Under the pieces are notes generated by a model. The model did no database searches, was not told the DNA's origin, and saw only the letters and a program-made list of their open reading frames with translations. DNA of 64,000 bases, from positions 2,108,001 through 2,172,000 of the forward strand of contig CP028150.1 of the NCBI GenBank assembly GCA_003028315.1, given 5' to 3'. The position numbers and the translations under genes are program-made. Of the stretch, positions 49,357 to 57,823 are shown piece by piece (the first letter of the stretch is position 1; every line of letters begins with the position of its first letter). This DNA is from Neisseria mucosa (GTDB lineage Bacteria; Pseudomonadota; Gammaproteobacteria; Burkholderiales; Neisseriaceae).

Positions 49357-50541
49357 TTATCCCAATGCGGCGATAAATTCCTGCGCCTGCCTGCGGGTAA
49401 CGGCGTCTTGCGCCAGCAGGTTTTCGATGTTGCCGAGGTCGTCTGAAAAGTCTTGTGCGAGACAGTGGGCGACGGTTTTGACAATGTCGGTAAACTTAAT
49501 CTGCCCGTCTAAGAAGGCGGCGACGGCGGCTTCGTTGGCGGCGTTCAAAACACAGGGCGCGGCTCCGCCCGCGTTCATGGCTTCATAGGCAAGCTTCAGG
49601 CAGGGGAAGCGGTCAAAGTCGGGCTTTTGGAAGGTCAACGCAGACAATGCGTCGAAATCCAGATCGCCGACACCCGAATCGATGCGCTCGGGCAAGCCCA
49701 AACAATAAGCGATGGGCGTACGCATATCGGGATTGCCCAGTTGCGCCAGCACGGAGCCGTCGCGGTAGCGCACCATGCTGTGTATCACGGACTGCGGATG
49801 GATGACGACTTCAAGTTTATCAGGCGGGCAGTTGAACAGCCAATGTGCTTCAATCAGCTCCAAACCTTTGTTCATCATGGTGGCGGAATCGACGGAGATT
49901 TTGCGCCCCATGCTCCAATTGGGGTGTTTGACCGCTTGCGCGGGCGTAATGCTGTCGAACGTGCCTAAATCGGCCGTCAGAAACGGGCCGCCGGAAGCGG
50001 TCAGGATAATCGAGCGGATGCCGTGTTCGTTCAGACGACCTGTGTAATCGCGCGGCAAAACTTGGAAAATGGCGTTGTGTTCGCTGTCGATGGGCAACAC
50101 TGCCGCGCCGTTTGCGCGGGCGGTTTCCATAAACAACGCGCCGGAAACCACCAGCGTCTCTTTGTTCGCCAGATAAATGGTTTTGCCTTTTTGCGCCGCC
50201 GCCAGCGCGGAAGGCAGCCCCGCCGCACCGACGATGGCGCACATGACACCGCTGACTTCGTCGGCAGACGCCACATCAACCAATGCCTGCGCGCCGTGTA
50301 AAACCTGCGTCGCCGCGCCGTCGCGTTTCAACAGTGCGTCAAGCCGGGCGGCGTGTTCGGCATCGGCAACAACGGCATATTCGGGGCTGAACGTCCGGCA
50401 TTGAACCGCCAGTTTCTCAACCTGCTTATGCCCCGCCAGCGCGAATACGCGGAATTTTTCGGGGTGGCGGGAAACAACGTCGAGCGTGCTTTCGCCTATG
50501 CTGCCGGTACTGCCTAATATGGTCAGGACTTGTGGTGTCAT
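49357..50541 (-). CDS. dxr: 1-deoxy-D-xylulose 5-phosphate reductoisomerase
   Basis: A 394-residue NADPH-dependent enzyme, the committed step of the MEP isoprenoid pathway that feeds UppS. Motifs: LTILGSTGSIGESTLDVVSR, YLANKETLVVSGALF, LPIDSEHNAIFQVL, SGGPF with TADL after it, WSMGRKISVDSATMMNKGLE and the C-terminal helical domain. Two full DUS fall in the gene (about 49437 and 50031). Full length. Confidence 0.96.
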   Translation of the reverse strand: MTPQVLTILGSTGSIGESTLDVVSRHPEKFRVFALAGHKQVEKLAVQCRTFSPEYAVVADAEHAARLDALLKRDGAATQVLHGAQALVDVASADEVSGVMCAIVGAAGLPSALAAAQKGKTIYLANKETLVVSGALFMETARANGAAVLPIDSEHNAIFQVLPRDYTGRLNEHGIRSIILTASGGPFLTADLGTFDSITPAQAVKHPNWSMGRKISVDSATMMNKGLELIEAHWLFNCPPDKLEVVIHPQSVIHSMVRYRDGSVLAQLGNPDMRTPIAYCLGLPERIDSGVGDLDFDALSALTFQKPDFDRFPCLKLAYEAMNAGGAAPCVLNAANEAAVAAFLDGQIKFTDIVKTVAHCLAQDFSDDLGNIENLLAQDAVTRRQAQEFIAALG

Positions 50542-50570
50542 GGTGTGTTCTTTATGTACTGCTTTCGGAT

Positions 50571-50612
50571 TTCAGACGACCTTTGGGCTTGAGGTCGGAA
50601 AGGTCGTCTGAA
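50571..50612. terminator. DUS pair between cdsA and dxr
   Basis: TTCAGACGACCT (50571-50582) and AGGTCGTCTGAA (50601-50612). It is followed at 50655 by a Correia element. Confidence 0.55.
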
Positions 50613-50654
50613 AACGCTTATTCGATATTGTGTTTGATGTGTTCCAACGATTTT

Positions 50655-50761
50655 TATAGTGGATTAACTTTAAACCAGTACGGCGTTGCCTCGCCTTGTC
50701 GTACTATCTGTACTGTCTGCGGCTTCGTCGCCTTGTCCTGATTTAAATTTAATCCACTATA
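50655..50761. mobile_element. Correia element (CREE), 107-bp form
   Basis: TATAGTGGATTAACTTTAAA ... TTTAAATTTAATCCACTATA, 107 bp, in the opposite internal orientation to the copy at 37649. It lies 6 bp from the cdsA stop codon, inside the envelope gene cluster. Confidence 0.9.
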
Positions 50762-50767
50762 ACCGCT

Positions 50768-51562
50768 TCAGAACAAGCTTTCAAAGGCGGCATAGACGCT
50801 GATGACGGCAATCAGGCTGTCCACGCGGTCAAACACGCCGCCGTGTCCGGGCAGCAGATTGCTGCTGTCTTTGATGCCCGCCGCGCGTTTGAGCCAGCTT
50901 TCCAACAGGTCGCCGCATACGCTGACAACGGTCAACACCAAACCGATTAACACGGTATTGAACCAGCCTGCGTCAAACGTGAGCCAACCAGCCCACCACA
51001 CCACAGTCATGTACACTGCCACGCAAATCGCGCCGCCGATTGCGCCTTCCCAGCTCTTGCCGGGGCTGACGGTCGGTGCGATTTTGTGTTTGCCGAACGC
51101 TTTGCCGCTGAAATACGCGCAAACATCGGCAACCCACACCAAACCCATCACGGCAAGCAGCGACAAGGCGTAATCGGGATGAGGACGCAGGGACATGAGT
51201 GCGAACCAAAACGGCATGACCAAAAGCCAACCGACGGTATAAGCCTGCCAGCCGCCGTTCAATTTCCATTTGAATTTCAGCCACAAAGGCATAACAACCA
51301 GCCAAAACGCCAAAACGGCGTACCAGACGATATCCGGCAGCGTCCAACCGCCTGCGTAGGCGATGACACCGAACACCAGCGTCGCGGCAAGATAATGATT
51401 GGTTTTCAGTTTTTCCAATCCGCTCATGCGGGCGTATTCCCACAGCGTAACCAGGGAAATCAATCCGCAAAATGCCGCCCACAGCCATTGCGGCGCGTAA
51501 AACAGCATACCGAGCATCAACGGCAGCATCCACAGCGCCGTGATAATCCGTTGTTTCAACAT
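50768..51562 (-). CDS. cdsA: Phosphatidate cytidylyltransferase
   Basis: A 264-residue polytopic enzyme that makes CDP-diacylglycerol for all phospholipids. About eight helices. The signature near the C-terminus reads GDLLESWLKRAAGIKDSSNL then LPGHGGVFDRVDSLI, with the metal-binding Asp residues. KTSPGKS-like VSPGKSWEGAIGG is present. It starts 2 bp after the uppS stop; the two are clearly coupled. Confidence 0.95.
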   Translation of the reverse strand: MLKQRIITALWMLPLMLGMLFYAPQWLWAAFCGLISLVTLWEYARMSGLEKLKTNHYLAATLVFGVIAYAGGWTLPDIVWYAVLAFWLVVMPLWLKFKWKLNGGWQAYTVGWLLVMPFWFALMSLRPHPDYALSLLAVMGLVWVADVCAYFSGKAFGKHKIAPTVSPGKSWEGAIGGAICVAVYMTVVWWAGWLTFDAGWFNTVLIGLVLTVVSVCGDLLESWLKRAAGIKDSSNLLPGHGGVFDRVDSLIAVISVYAAFESLF

Positions 51563-51564
51563 TT

Positions 51565-52311
51565 TTAACCCCTTTGCTGCTCTACCGGCAGCTGTTCCGA
51601 AGTGCGTCCGAAGCGCCGTTCGCGTTTTTGGAACGAGGCGACAGCATCGTCCAAGGCTTTGCTGTCAAAATCGGGCCACAGGGTATCGGTAAAATAAAGT
51701 TCGGCATACGCCATCTGCCAAAGCAGGAAATTGCTGATGCGCGTTTCGCCGCCGGTGCGGATGAACAAATCCGGTTCCGGCGCATCGCCCAGCATCAAGT
51801 GTTTCGCCAGCGCGTCTTCCGTAATCTCGGATACGCCTTCGGCAATCAGTTTGTTTGCCGCCTGCAAAATATCCCAGCGGCCGCCGTAATCCGCGGCAAT
51901 GCTCAGGGTCAGGCCGGTATTGTTCGCCGTCAACGCTTCCGCCTCTTCGATGCCTTGCAGAATCTGCCGGTTGAAGCGTTCGCGGCTGCCCAACACCTTC
52001 AGGCGCATATTGTTTTCGTGCAGACGGCGCACCTGCTTTTGCAAAGCCTGCAAAAACAGCCCCATCAGGAACGACACTTCGTCTTCAGGGCGGCGCCAGT
52101 TTTCAGTCGAAAAGGCAAACACGGTCAGATATTGCACACCCAGTTTGGCGCAATGCTTCACCATATTTTCCAACGCGTCCAAGCCGCGTTTGTGCCCCAT
52201 CACGCGGGGAAGGAAACGCTTTTTCGCCCAACGGCCGTTGCCGTCCATAATCACGGCGATATGCTTCGGAACTGAAGTATGTTCCAAAATGGTCTGCGTG
52301 CTGCTCTTCAT
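51565..52311 (-). CDS. uppS: Undecaprenyl diphosphate synthase (cis-prenyltransferase)
   Basis: A 248-residue enzyme that makes the C55 lipid carrier for peptidoglycan and LOS. Conserved regions: HIAVIMDGNGRWAKKR (catalytic Asp), YLTVFAFSTENWRRPEDEV, LSIAADYGGRWDI, and DLFIRTGGETRISNFLLWQM with AYAELYFTD. The MEP-pathway gene dxr, which supplies its substrates, is two genes downstream. Confidence 0.97.
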   Translation of the reverse strand: MKSSTQTILEHTSVPKHIAVIMDGNGRWAKKRFLPRVMGHKRGLDALENMVKHCAKLGVQYLTVFAFSTENWRRPEDEVSFLMGLFLQALQKQVRRLHENNMRLKVLGSRERFNRQILQGIEEAEALTANNTGLTLSIAADYGGRWDILQAANKLIAEGVSEITEDALAKHLMLGDAPEPDLFIRTGGETRISNFLLWQMAYAELYFTDTLWPDFDSKALDDAVASFQKRERRFGRTSEQLPVEQQRG

Positions 52312-52368
52312 CTCTGCCTTTCGCAGCGCAGCGGTTCAAAGGTCGTCTGAAACGCCGCGGACAAGGGT

Positions 52369-52926
52369 TTAAATCGCCATCAAATCTTCTTCTTTGGCAG
52401 CCAGCGTTTTGTCGGCTTCGGCGATGTATTTGTCGGTCAGTTTTTGAACCGCTTCTTCGCCGCGACGTGCTTCGTCTTCGGAAATTTCTTTGTCTTTCAA
52501 GAGTTTTTTGATGTGATCGTTTGCATCGCGACGCACGTTGCGGATGGACACGCGTCCTTCTTCCGCTTCGCTGCGTACGACTTTAATCAAATCTTTACGG
52601 CGCTCTTCGGTCAACATAGGCATAGGCACGCGGATCAAATCGCCGACGGCTGCCGGGTTCAGACCCAAGTTTGAATCGCGGATGGCTTTCTCGACTTTGG
52701 CCGCCATATTGCTTTCAAAAGGTTTCACGCCGATGGTGCGCGCGTCCAAAAGCGTCACGTTGGCCACTTGGCTGACCGGAACCATGCTGCCCCAGTATTC
52801 AACTTCCACTTGGTCCAACAGACCGGTATGCGCACGGCCGGTACGCACTTTCGCCAAATTCTCTTTCAGCACTTCTACCGAGCGCTGCATTTTGCTTTCC
52901 GCTGTTTTTTGAATATCGTTAATCAT
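52369..52926 (-). CDS. frr: Ribosome recycling factor
   Basis: A 185-residue factor that, with EF-G, splits the ribosome after termination. Three-helix bundle plus beta domain: MINDIQKTAESKMQRSVEVL, LAKVRTGRAHTGLLDQVEVE, ANVTLLDARTIGVKPFE, IRVPMPMLTEERRKDLIKVV and VRRDANDHIKKLLKDKEISE. Full length. It is first in the minus-strand cluster frr-uppS-cdsA-dxr within this window; pyrH, its usual neighbour, is not seen upstream. Confidence 0.97.
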   Translation of the reverse strand: MINDIQKTAESKMQRSVEVLKENLAKVRTGRAHTGLLDQVEVEYWGSMVPVSQVANVTLLDARTIGVKPFESNMAAKVEKAIRDSNLGLNPAAVGDLIRVPMPMLTEERRKDLIKVVRSEAEEGRVSIRNVRRDANDHIKKLLKDKEISEDEARRGEEAVQKLTDKYIAEADKTLAAKEEDLMAI

Positions 52927-53123
52927 TTTATGCTTTCAAATAAGATACTGAATTTAAAACCTCGCCCGGACGCATGACCATCCGAACGGCAATCAAGCTG
53001 TTAACTGCGCATAGTACCGTCATTCGGCGATTCCGACAAGGCAGGGGCGGTTTTGGGCCTTGTTTCTTAACTGATATTTAAATGCCGTTACAAATGGGAT
53101 GTATAGAGGGCTGCATCAGCAAA

Positions 53124-53168
53124 AAAGGTCGTCTGAAAACGGTTTTTCCGCTTTCAGACGACCTTCCT
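53124..53168. terminator. DUS-pair terminator after terC
   Basis: AGGTCGTCTGAA at 53126-53137 and its complement at 53153-53164. Minus-strand transcription from terC would meet a T run after it (A6 at 53121-53126). Confidence 0.8.
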
Positions 53169-53181
53169 TTATCCGCCAAAC

Positions 53182-54150
53182 TTATTTCTGCTGCTGACGC
53201 GTGTACACCAGCGATGTAAGGATGGATGCGCCCAGTGCGCCGAAGACGACGGAGAGGGAAATGGAGATGGGGATGTGCACCCAGTGCATAATCAGCATTT
53301 TGATGCCGATGAAGCTCAAGACGAAGGCGAGGCCGTATTTGAGGAAGATGAAACGGTCGGCAACATCGGCAAGCAGGAAATACATGGCACGCAGCCCGAG
53401 TATGGCGAAGATGTTGGAGGTGAGGACGATGAAGGGGTCGGTGGTTACGGCGAAGACGGCGGGAATGCTGTCCACGGCGAAGATGACATCGCTCAACTCT
53501 ACCATGATGAGGACGAGCAAAAGCGGGGTGGCGATGCGCTTGCCGTTTTCGACAGTAAAGAATTTTTCGCCTTCAAACTGATGGCTGACGGGGATGACTT
53601 TTTTAAGCCAGCCCAAAATCTTGTTTTGCGAGAGGTCCTCTTCTTCGGATTCCGGTTTCATCATATGGATGCCGGTATAGACGAGGAATGCGCCAAAAAT
53701 GTAGAGAATCCATTCGAACCGCTGCACCAGTGCCGCGCCGATAAAAATCATGAGGGCGCGCAGGACGATGGCGCCGAACACGCCGTAAAGGAGGACGCGG
53801 TGCTGGTATTTCGGGGAAACTTTGAAGTAACCGAAAATCATCAGGAAAACAAAGATGTTGTCAACGGCAAGGGATTTTTCGAGGATGTAGCCGGTGAAAA
53901 ATTCGAGGGTCTTTTCTTTGGCAACGACGGCGCCGTAAAGGGGGTTGCCTGCCAGCTCGAAATAGAGCCAGCCTGCGAAGGCACAGGATACGGCGATCCA
54001 GACGCAACTCCAGGCGACGGCTTCTTTGACACTGACTTTATGCGCGCCGCTTTTTTTAAGCGAGAGCATGTCGATGATGATCATGATGAAAACAGCGGCG
54101 AAGAACACGCCGTAGAAAAGGGGGGAGCCGACGGAAGGGTGTTCGGTCAT
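53182..54150 (-). CDS. terC: TerC/Alx-family membrane protein
   Basis: A 322-residue membrane protein of the TerC family, whose members export manganese or assist metalation of exported proteins. About nine helices. Conserved acidic motifs ILEKSLAVDNIFVFL (helix 3) and VELSDVIFAVDSIPAVFAV (helix 6) are the metal-site signatures. An acidic loop ESEEEDLSQNK separates the two halves. No yybP-ykoY manganese riboswitch is visible in the short upstream space. Precise substrate not determined. Confidence 0.88.
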   Translation of the reverse strand: MTEHPSVGSPLFYGVFFAAVFIMIIIDMLSLKKSGAHKVSVKEAVAWSCVWIAVSCAFAGWLYFELAGNPLYGAVVAKEKTLEFFTGYILEKSLAVDNIFVFLMIFGYFKVSPKYQHRVLLYGVFGAIVLRALMIFIGAALVQRFEWILYIFGAFLVYTGIHMMKPESEEEDLSQNKILGWLKKVIPVSHQFEGEKFFTVENGKRIATPLLLVLIMVELSDVIFAVDSIPAVFAVTTDPFIVLTSNIFAILGLRAMYFLLADVADRFIFLKYGLAFVLSFIGIKMLIMHWVHIPISISLSVVFGALGASILTSLVYTRQQQK

Positions 54151-54191
54151 GTATTCGGATTCCTTGTGATGAGGTGGTTGGATGGCGGCTT

Positions 54192-54224
54192 TTCAGACGA
54201 CCCGTCGGGGAAAGGTCGTCTGAA
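54192..54224. terminator. DUS pair between the CopD-like gene and terC
   Basis: TTCAGACGACC at 54192-54202 and AGGTCGTCTGAA at 54213-54224 pair around a short loop. Confidence 0.55.
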
Positions 54225-54230
54225 AACAGC

Positions 54231-54680
54231 TTACCAAGACAAGTAAAACATGGCTTTAGCGAAAAATACGATAAACAGCATATGGGAAAATACGACGGCG
54301 TGGATGTATTTGGACCAGCCGACGGTCAGGGTGTGCCGTGCCATTTTGACGACGGCGATAGCGAAATGGACGAGGACGCTGACTGCCAACAGGATTTTGA
54401 GGGTAAGGAGCGTACCGAATGAGGTGGCGAAGGGTTGGCTCAAAAAGGGCAGGTATCGGTTGAATACCATGACGATGCCGCTGATGAAAAGCGTAATGAC
54501 GACGGGCGGCATAACGCGGACGGCGCGGTAGGACATGGCGCGTTCGACTTCTCGGCGCGATTCGCGTGAGACGCGGCCGGTGTGCATGACGGACAAAACC
54601 AGCATTTCGAAAAATACGCCGCCGACAAAGGCGATGGCGCAATAGAGGTGGATGATGTGGGCGATGGCGTAGAGACTCAT
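54231..54680 (-). CDS. CopD-like / DUF-type four-helix membrane protein
   Basis: A 149-residue membrane protein with four helices (LYAIAHIIHLYCAIAFVGGVF, VRVMPPVVITLFISGIVMVF, LLTLKILLAVSVLVHFAIAV, YIHAVVFSHMLFIVFFAKAM). His residues near helix ends (AHIIHLYC, LVHFAI, KYIHAVVFSH) suggest haem or copper binding as in CopD-type proteins. The family call is moderate and the function unproven. It may be cotranscribed with terC. Confidence 0.65.
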   Translation of the reverse strand: MSLYAIAHIIHLYCAIAFVGGVFFEMLVLSVMHTGRVSRESRREVERAMSYRAVRVMPPVVITLFISGIVMVFNRYLPFLSQPFATSFGTLLTLKILLAVSVLVHFAIAVVKMARHTLTVGWSKYIHAVVFSHMLFIVFFAKAMFYLSW

Positions 54681-54734
54681 GACCGTGTTCCAAGTGGGAT
54701 ATTCGGGTGAAATTGTATCATCAGTCGGACGTTT

Positions 54735-55880
54735 TCAGACGACCTCTTCTTCCAAATCGCCTTCGCGGGTTTCGCGCAGGTGTTCACGCAGGCGTTGGAG
54801 TTCGTGTTTGTCCAGCCACTTGCGGCGGCTGCGTTGCAGGAGGATGACGAGTGCGGAGATTTCGTTGCGCATATTGGTGCTGAGCCAGAGGAAGCCTTGC
54901 CATTCGTAATGGAGGCGGGCAGCGAGTTTGCCCAGCTCGGGATTGATGGAGGTGTCGATGCGGATGCGGCGGGCGTAGTGGCCTTTGATGAGGCGGACGG
55001 TCAGGCGCAGGTCGCGTTGGAGGCGGTTGAAATGGCGGTCGAGCAGGCGGATTTCGTGTTCGTTGAGGGTAGGGGCTTGCAGCTTGGCGGCGGTGGTGAG
55101 GAGCAGCTCGGTGGTGTTGACGATTTTGCGGTGGGCGTGCTGCATGGCTTCCATCATGGCGGGGCTGATGTGGCTTTCGCCTGATGTAGCAGCGAGGTGG
55201 CTGCGGCTTTTGACCATGCGGGCGTTGATTTGGCGCATTTTGACCATGTTTTGCTCCAGCCGCTCGCGGGTCATGCGTTTGCCGTTGCTGATTTCGGCAA
55301 TCATTTTGCCGCATTCGGTCAGGTTGTCGGCAAGCATAAACCGCCACATGAGCGTGGAGCGCAGGGGAAGGAGTTTGGCGGCGACAATGGCGATGGCGGC
55401 GCCGATCAGGACGTTCATGGCGCGCATAAGCCCGCTGTCGAGCCAGTTGTTGCTGTTGTCGCCGATGAGCATGCACATGGTCAGTCCGGCAAGCATGGGG
55501 ACGTAGCCGTTTTTGCCGACCGCCGCCCAACCTGCGGCTGCGCTGGCGGTGCCGACGGTCAGGTAAAAGAGAATGCCGCCGTGGAAGTAGTGCTGGTTGA
55601 GCCACAACAGGGTCAGGCCTGCGCCCAAACCGATGACGGTACCGAGCATGCGTTCGACGGCTTTGGAGTAAATCGCGCCTTGAAATTGGAGCATGCCGAG
55701 TACGACGAACACGGTCATGCCTATCCATTCGCCGTGTTGGAGGTGGAGGAGTTTGGCGAGCAGGGTGGCAAACAGTACGGCAAGTCCGAGCCGGACGGCG
55801 TGTATGAGACGGCGGTAGCGGTAGCGTTCGTAGGAATTGAGCCAGCGTTTGACGAAGCGTTCGCGTTGTGAGGCGTTCAT
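54735..55880 (-). CDS. FUSC-family inner-membrane protein (aromatic-acid exporter-like)
   Basis: A 381-residue protein of the FUSC/YccS/AaeB superfamily, thought to move aromatic acids or other organic anions outward. Six helices in the N-terminal half (GEWIGMTVFVVLGMLQFQGA, AVERMLGTVIGLGAGLTLLW, MLAGLTMCMLIGDNSNNW). A soluble helical C-terminal domain contains HRKIVNTTELLLTTAAKL. The coding region ends GAGGTCGTCTGA, so a DUS supplies the last Val codons and the stop. Confidence 0.82.
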   Translation of the reverse strand: MNASQRERFVKRWLNSYERYRYRRLIHAVRLGLAVLFATLLAKLLHLQHGEWIGMTVFVVLGMLQFQGAIYSKAVERMLGTVIGLGAGLTLLWLNQHYFHGGILFYLTVGTASAAAGWAAVGKNGYVPMLAGLTMCMLIGDNSNNWLDSGLMRAMNVLIGAAIAIVAAKLLPLRSTLMWRFMLADNLTECGKMIAEISNGKRMTRERLEQNMVKMRQINARMVKSRSHLAATSGESHISPAMMEAMQHAHRKIVNTTELLLTTAAKLQAPTLNEHEIRLLDRHFNRLQRDLRLTVRLIKGHYARRIRIDTSINPELGKLAARLHYEWQGFLWLSTNMRNEISALVILLQRSRRKWLDKHELQRLREHLRETREGDLEEEVV

Positions 55881-55964
55881 GATTGGGGCTATCTTGTTGA
55901 GATTTTTGGGTTTATCGGGCGGTATTGTAACGGGAATCAGGCAATACGGACAGGATGGAAGGCA

Positions 55965-56003
55965 AGGTCGTCTGAAACCCCCAATACTGCTTTTAGACGA
56001 CCT
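55965..56003. terminator. DUS pair after phrB
   Basis: AGGTCGTCTGAA at 55965-55976 and an imperfect complement TTTAGACGACCT at 55992-56003 (one mismatch), just at the phrB stop. Confidence 0.55.
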
Positions 56004-57287
56004 TTAAGGCGCGACGACGGGCAGCGGATAGCCGTGTGCGTCAATTTCAGACGAGGCGAGCCACGGGGTATGGACGAGATTAACGGGTAGATGTGCCAAC
56101 TCGGGGATGTGGCGGCGGACGAATGTGCCGTCGGGATCAAGCCGGCGGGCGGTTTGGATAATATCGATGGAGCGCCGGTGAGCATTGCGGGCGGCGGTTT
56201 GCCAGTTGCCCTCGTTCAACGCGGGGTCAAAATCGGTTTGCTGTGCGGCGAACCAAACGATGCCGTGTTCGGACGGCTGATGCAGGACGCCACACAAAAA
56301 TTCCGCCGCCATGGAGCGCAGGGCGGGATGCAGCCAGCCGCTCGATTTCAGGCTGCGCATGGCGGCATCGATAAGCGGGAAACCTGTTTCCCCCTGCCGC
56401 CAGCGTTCCGTCAGGTCGTCTGAAAACGGCGCAGATTCGGCAGCAGATTCAGGCTCGATTCGGGCGCGGTGGTAAGCAAGCTGTTGATAGAAATCGCGCC
56501 GAATCAAGTTGTCCAACCAAGCATCTGCACCCTGCCCTGCGGCTTCGGCTGCTAACACGCGCGGCGAAATGCAGCCTGCACTCAAATACGCACCCAAGCG
56601 GCTGGTACCTTTTCTGGCGGGAAAATCATTCATAATCGGATAAAACCCGATATTTTCTTTGAACTTCCGCCATTGTTTGCCTGCTTCATCTTCGCCGCCA
56701 CGTTGTGCGGAAACCATGTCCTGCTGCCCGTTCCACGCAGGAAATGACGGCATTTCAACAGAGGTCGTCTGAAAAATTTCAACGCATCCGCCTCCCACAT
56801 CCTGTCCGCCGAACCGCTGCCGAAACAAAGCCAGCCACGCTTCTTTATAATGCGGGAAGTCGGTGTAAGGCGCGCCGTGACTGCCCATGATTTCTGCCTT
56901 GGCGAATATGGCACGGTCGTTAACGCGCTCGAACGCAACGCCTTGTTCATCCAAAATCCGCCAAATGCGGTTATCTTGCCCGATTTCAGACGACGTATAG
57001 GCTTCGTCTGCAATTACGGTCTGAACATTCAACCGCGTCGCCAAAGCAGGCAATTCTTCCACACGGTTCACCGCATACAAAGCCACGCCGCGCGCCGCCA
57101 GCGAGCCATGCAAAGCCGCCGCCGCCTGATAATGAAACCAATCCTGACGCGGATTAGAGATTTCAGACGACCCCTGCGCCACCCACACGCCTGCCACAGG
57201 CAATCCCCGCTTCACGGCGGCGGACAACGCGGCGTTGTCGCGTATGCGCAGGTTGCGGCGGAACCAGACCAATGTATGTGCTTGCAT
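56004..57287 (-). CDS. phrB: Deoxyribodipyrimidine photolyase
   Basis: A 427-residue light-driven repair enzyme for cyclobutane pyrimidine dimers. N-terminal antenna domain (TLVWFRRNLRIRDNAALSAA), then the FAD domain (GTSRLGAYLSAGCISPR, DNLIRRDFYQQLAYHRARIE, GFPLIDAAMRSLKSSGWLH). Later blocks include RSMAAEFLC and the DFDPALNEGNWQ-type tail. The ATG at 57287 begins MQAHTLVWFRRNLR; 58 codons above it are open but contain DUS and repeat sequence. Four or five DUS-type sequences lie within the gene, unusually many. Confidence 0.94.
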   Translation of the reverse strand: MQAHTLVWFRRNLRIRDNAALSAAVKRGLPVAGVWVAQGSSEISNPRQDWFHYQAAAALHGSLAARGVALYAVNRVEELPALATRLNVQTVIADEAYTSSEIGQDNRIWRILDEQGVAFERVNDRAIFAKAEIMGSHGAPYTDFPHYKEAWLALFRQRFGGQDVGGGCVEIFQTTSVEMPSFPAWNGQQDMVSAQRGGEDEAGKQWRKFKENIGFYPIMNDFPARKGTSRLGAYLSAGCISPRVLAAEAAGQGADAWLDNLIRRDFYQQLAYHRARIEPESAAESAPFSDDLTERWRQGETGFPLIDAAMRSLKSSGWLHPALRSMAAEFLCGVLHQPSEHGIVWFAAQQTDFDPALNEGNWQTAARNAHRRSIDIIQTARRLDPDGTFVRRHIPELAHLPVNLVHTPWLASSEIDAHGYPLPVVAP

Positions 57288-57459
57288 GGCGATGTCGTCT
57301 GAAAGGGATAAGGCGTTTGATTTTAGCAGAAATTTTGCGAGGACAAGGCGGACGGTTTTCAGACGGCCTTTAGGCAGATAACAGATAAAGTGGATTCGGA
57401 ATAACGCAGCTATAGCAAACATACTTAACTTTAAATCCGGCATATCATCAAATTCTGTC

Positions 57460-57479
57460 ATTCCCGTGCAGGCGGGAAT
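57460..57479. repeat. dRS3 repeat
   Basis: Perfect ATTCCC-N8-GGGAAT. It forms a NIME-like unit with the copy 58 bp away. Confidence 0.9.
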
Positions 57480-57537
57480 CCATCGTGAAACTTGAGAAAC
57501 CTTGATTTGAAAAACAGTTTCTGGGTTTCAAAAATGG

Positions 57538-57557
57538 ATTCTCGCCTGCGCGGGAAT
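57538..57557. repeat. dRS3 repeat (one mismatch)
   Basis: ATTCTC-N8-GGGAAT, one base off consensus. Confidence 0.75.
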
Positions 57558-57759
57558 GACGAAAACCGATAATTTGCGTATCGAAAATAAAGTCATTTAG
57601 CTAAATGTTCATCCACTATCGTTTTAACCGGGTTCGAAGCGGCAAATCGAATTTCCAAAGCCGACATTTCATCGTCGTGAAGAAGCAGGGAAAACCTCAA
57701 CCTCTCCACCGAATACGGATATCCGGCCTGCAATCTGAATTTGTCTGCCCAAACAAACC

Positions 57760-57803
57760 AAAGGTCGTCTGAAACCGCATTTTTGAGTTTCAGACGACCT
57801 TAT
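57760..57803 (-). terminator. DUS-pair terminator of proB
   Basis: AGGTCGTCTGAA at 57762-57773 and its complement at 57789-57800, 24 bp after the proB stop on the minus strand. Confidence 0.75.
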
Positions 57804-57823
57804 ATATTTACTTTTCCCCTTCC

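Larger units (their letters stand above)
57288..57823. other. Repeat-containing gap between proB and phrB
   Basis: No gene is supported. It holds a DUS-like copy at 57292-57303, an AGGCCGTCTGAA-type DUS (reverse, 57358-57369), two dRS3 copies (57460-57479 and 57538-57557) bracketing 58 bp, and the proB DUS terminator (57762-57800). The stretch 57620-57750 shows nothing recognisable. Confidence 0.5.

Noticed and set aside
54151..54230. Possible yybP-ykoY manganese riboswitch before terC
   Set aside because: The short leader contains a DUS pair only; the conserved riboswitch core and paired helices are not present.
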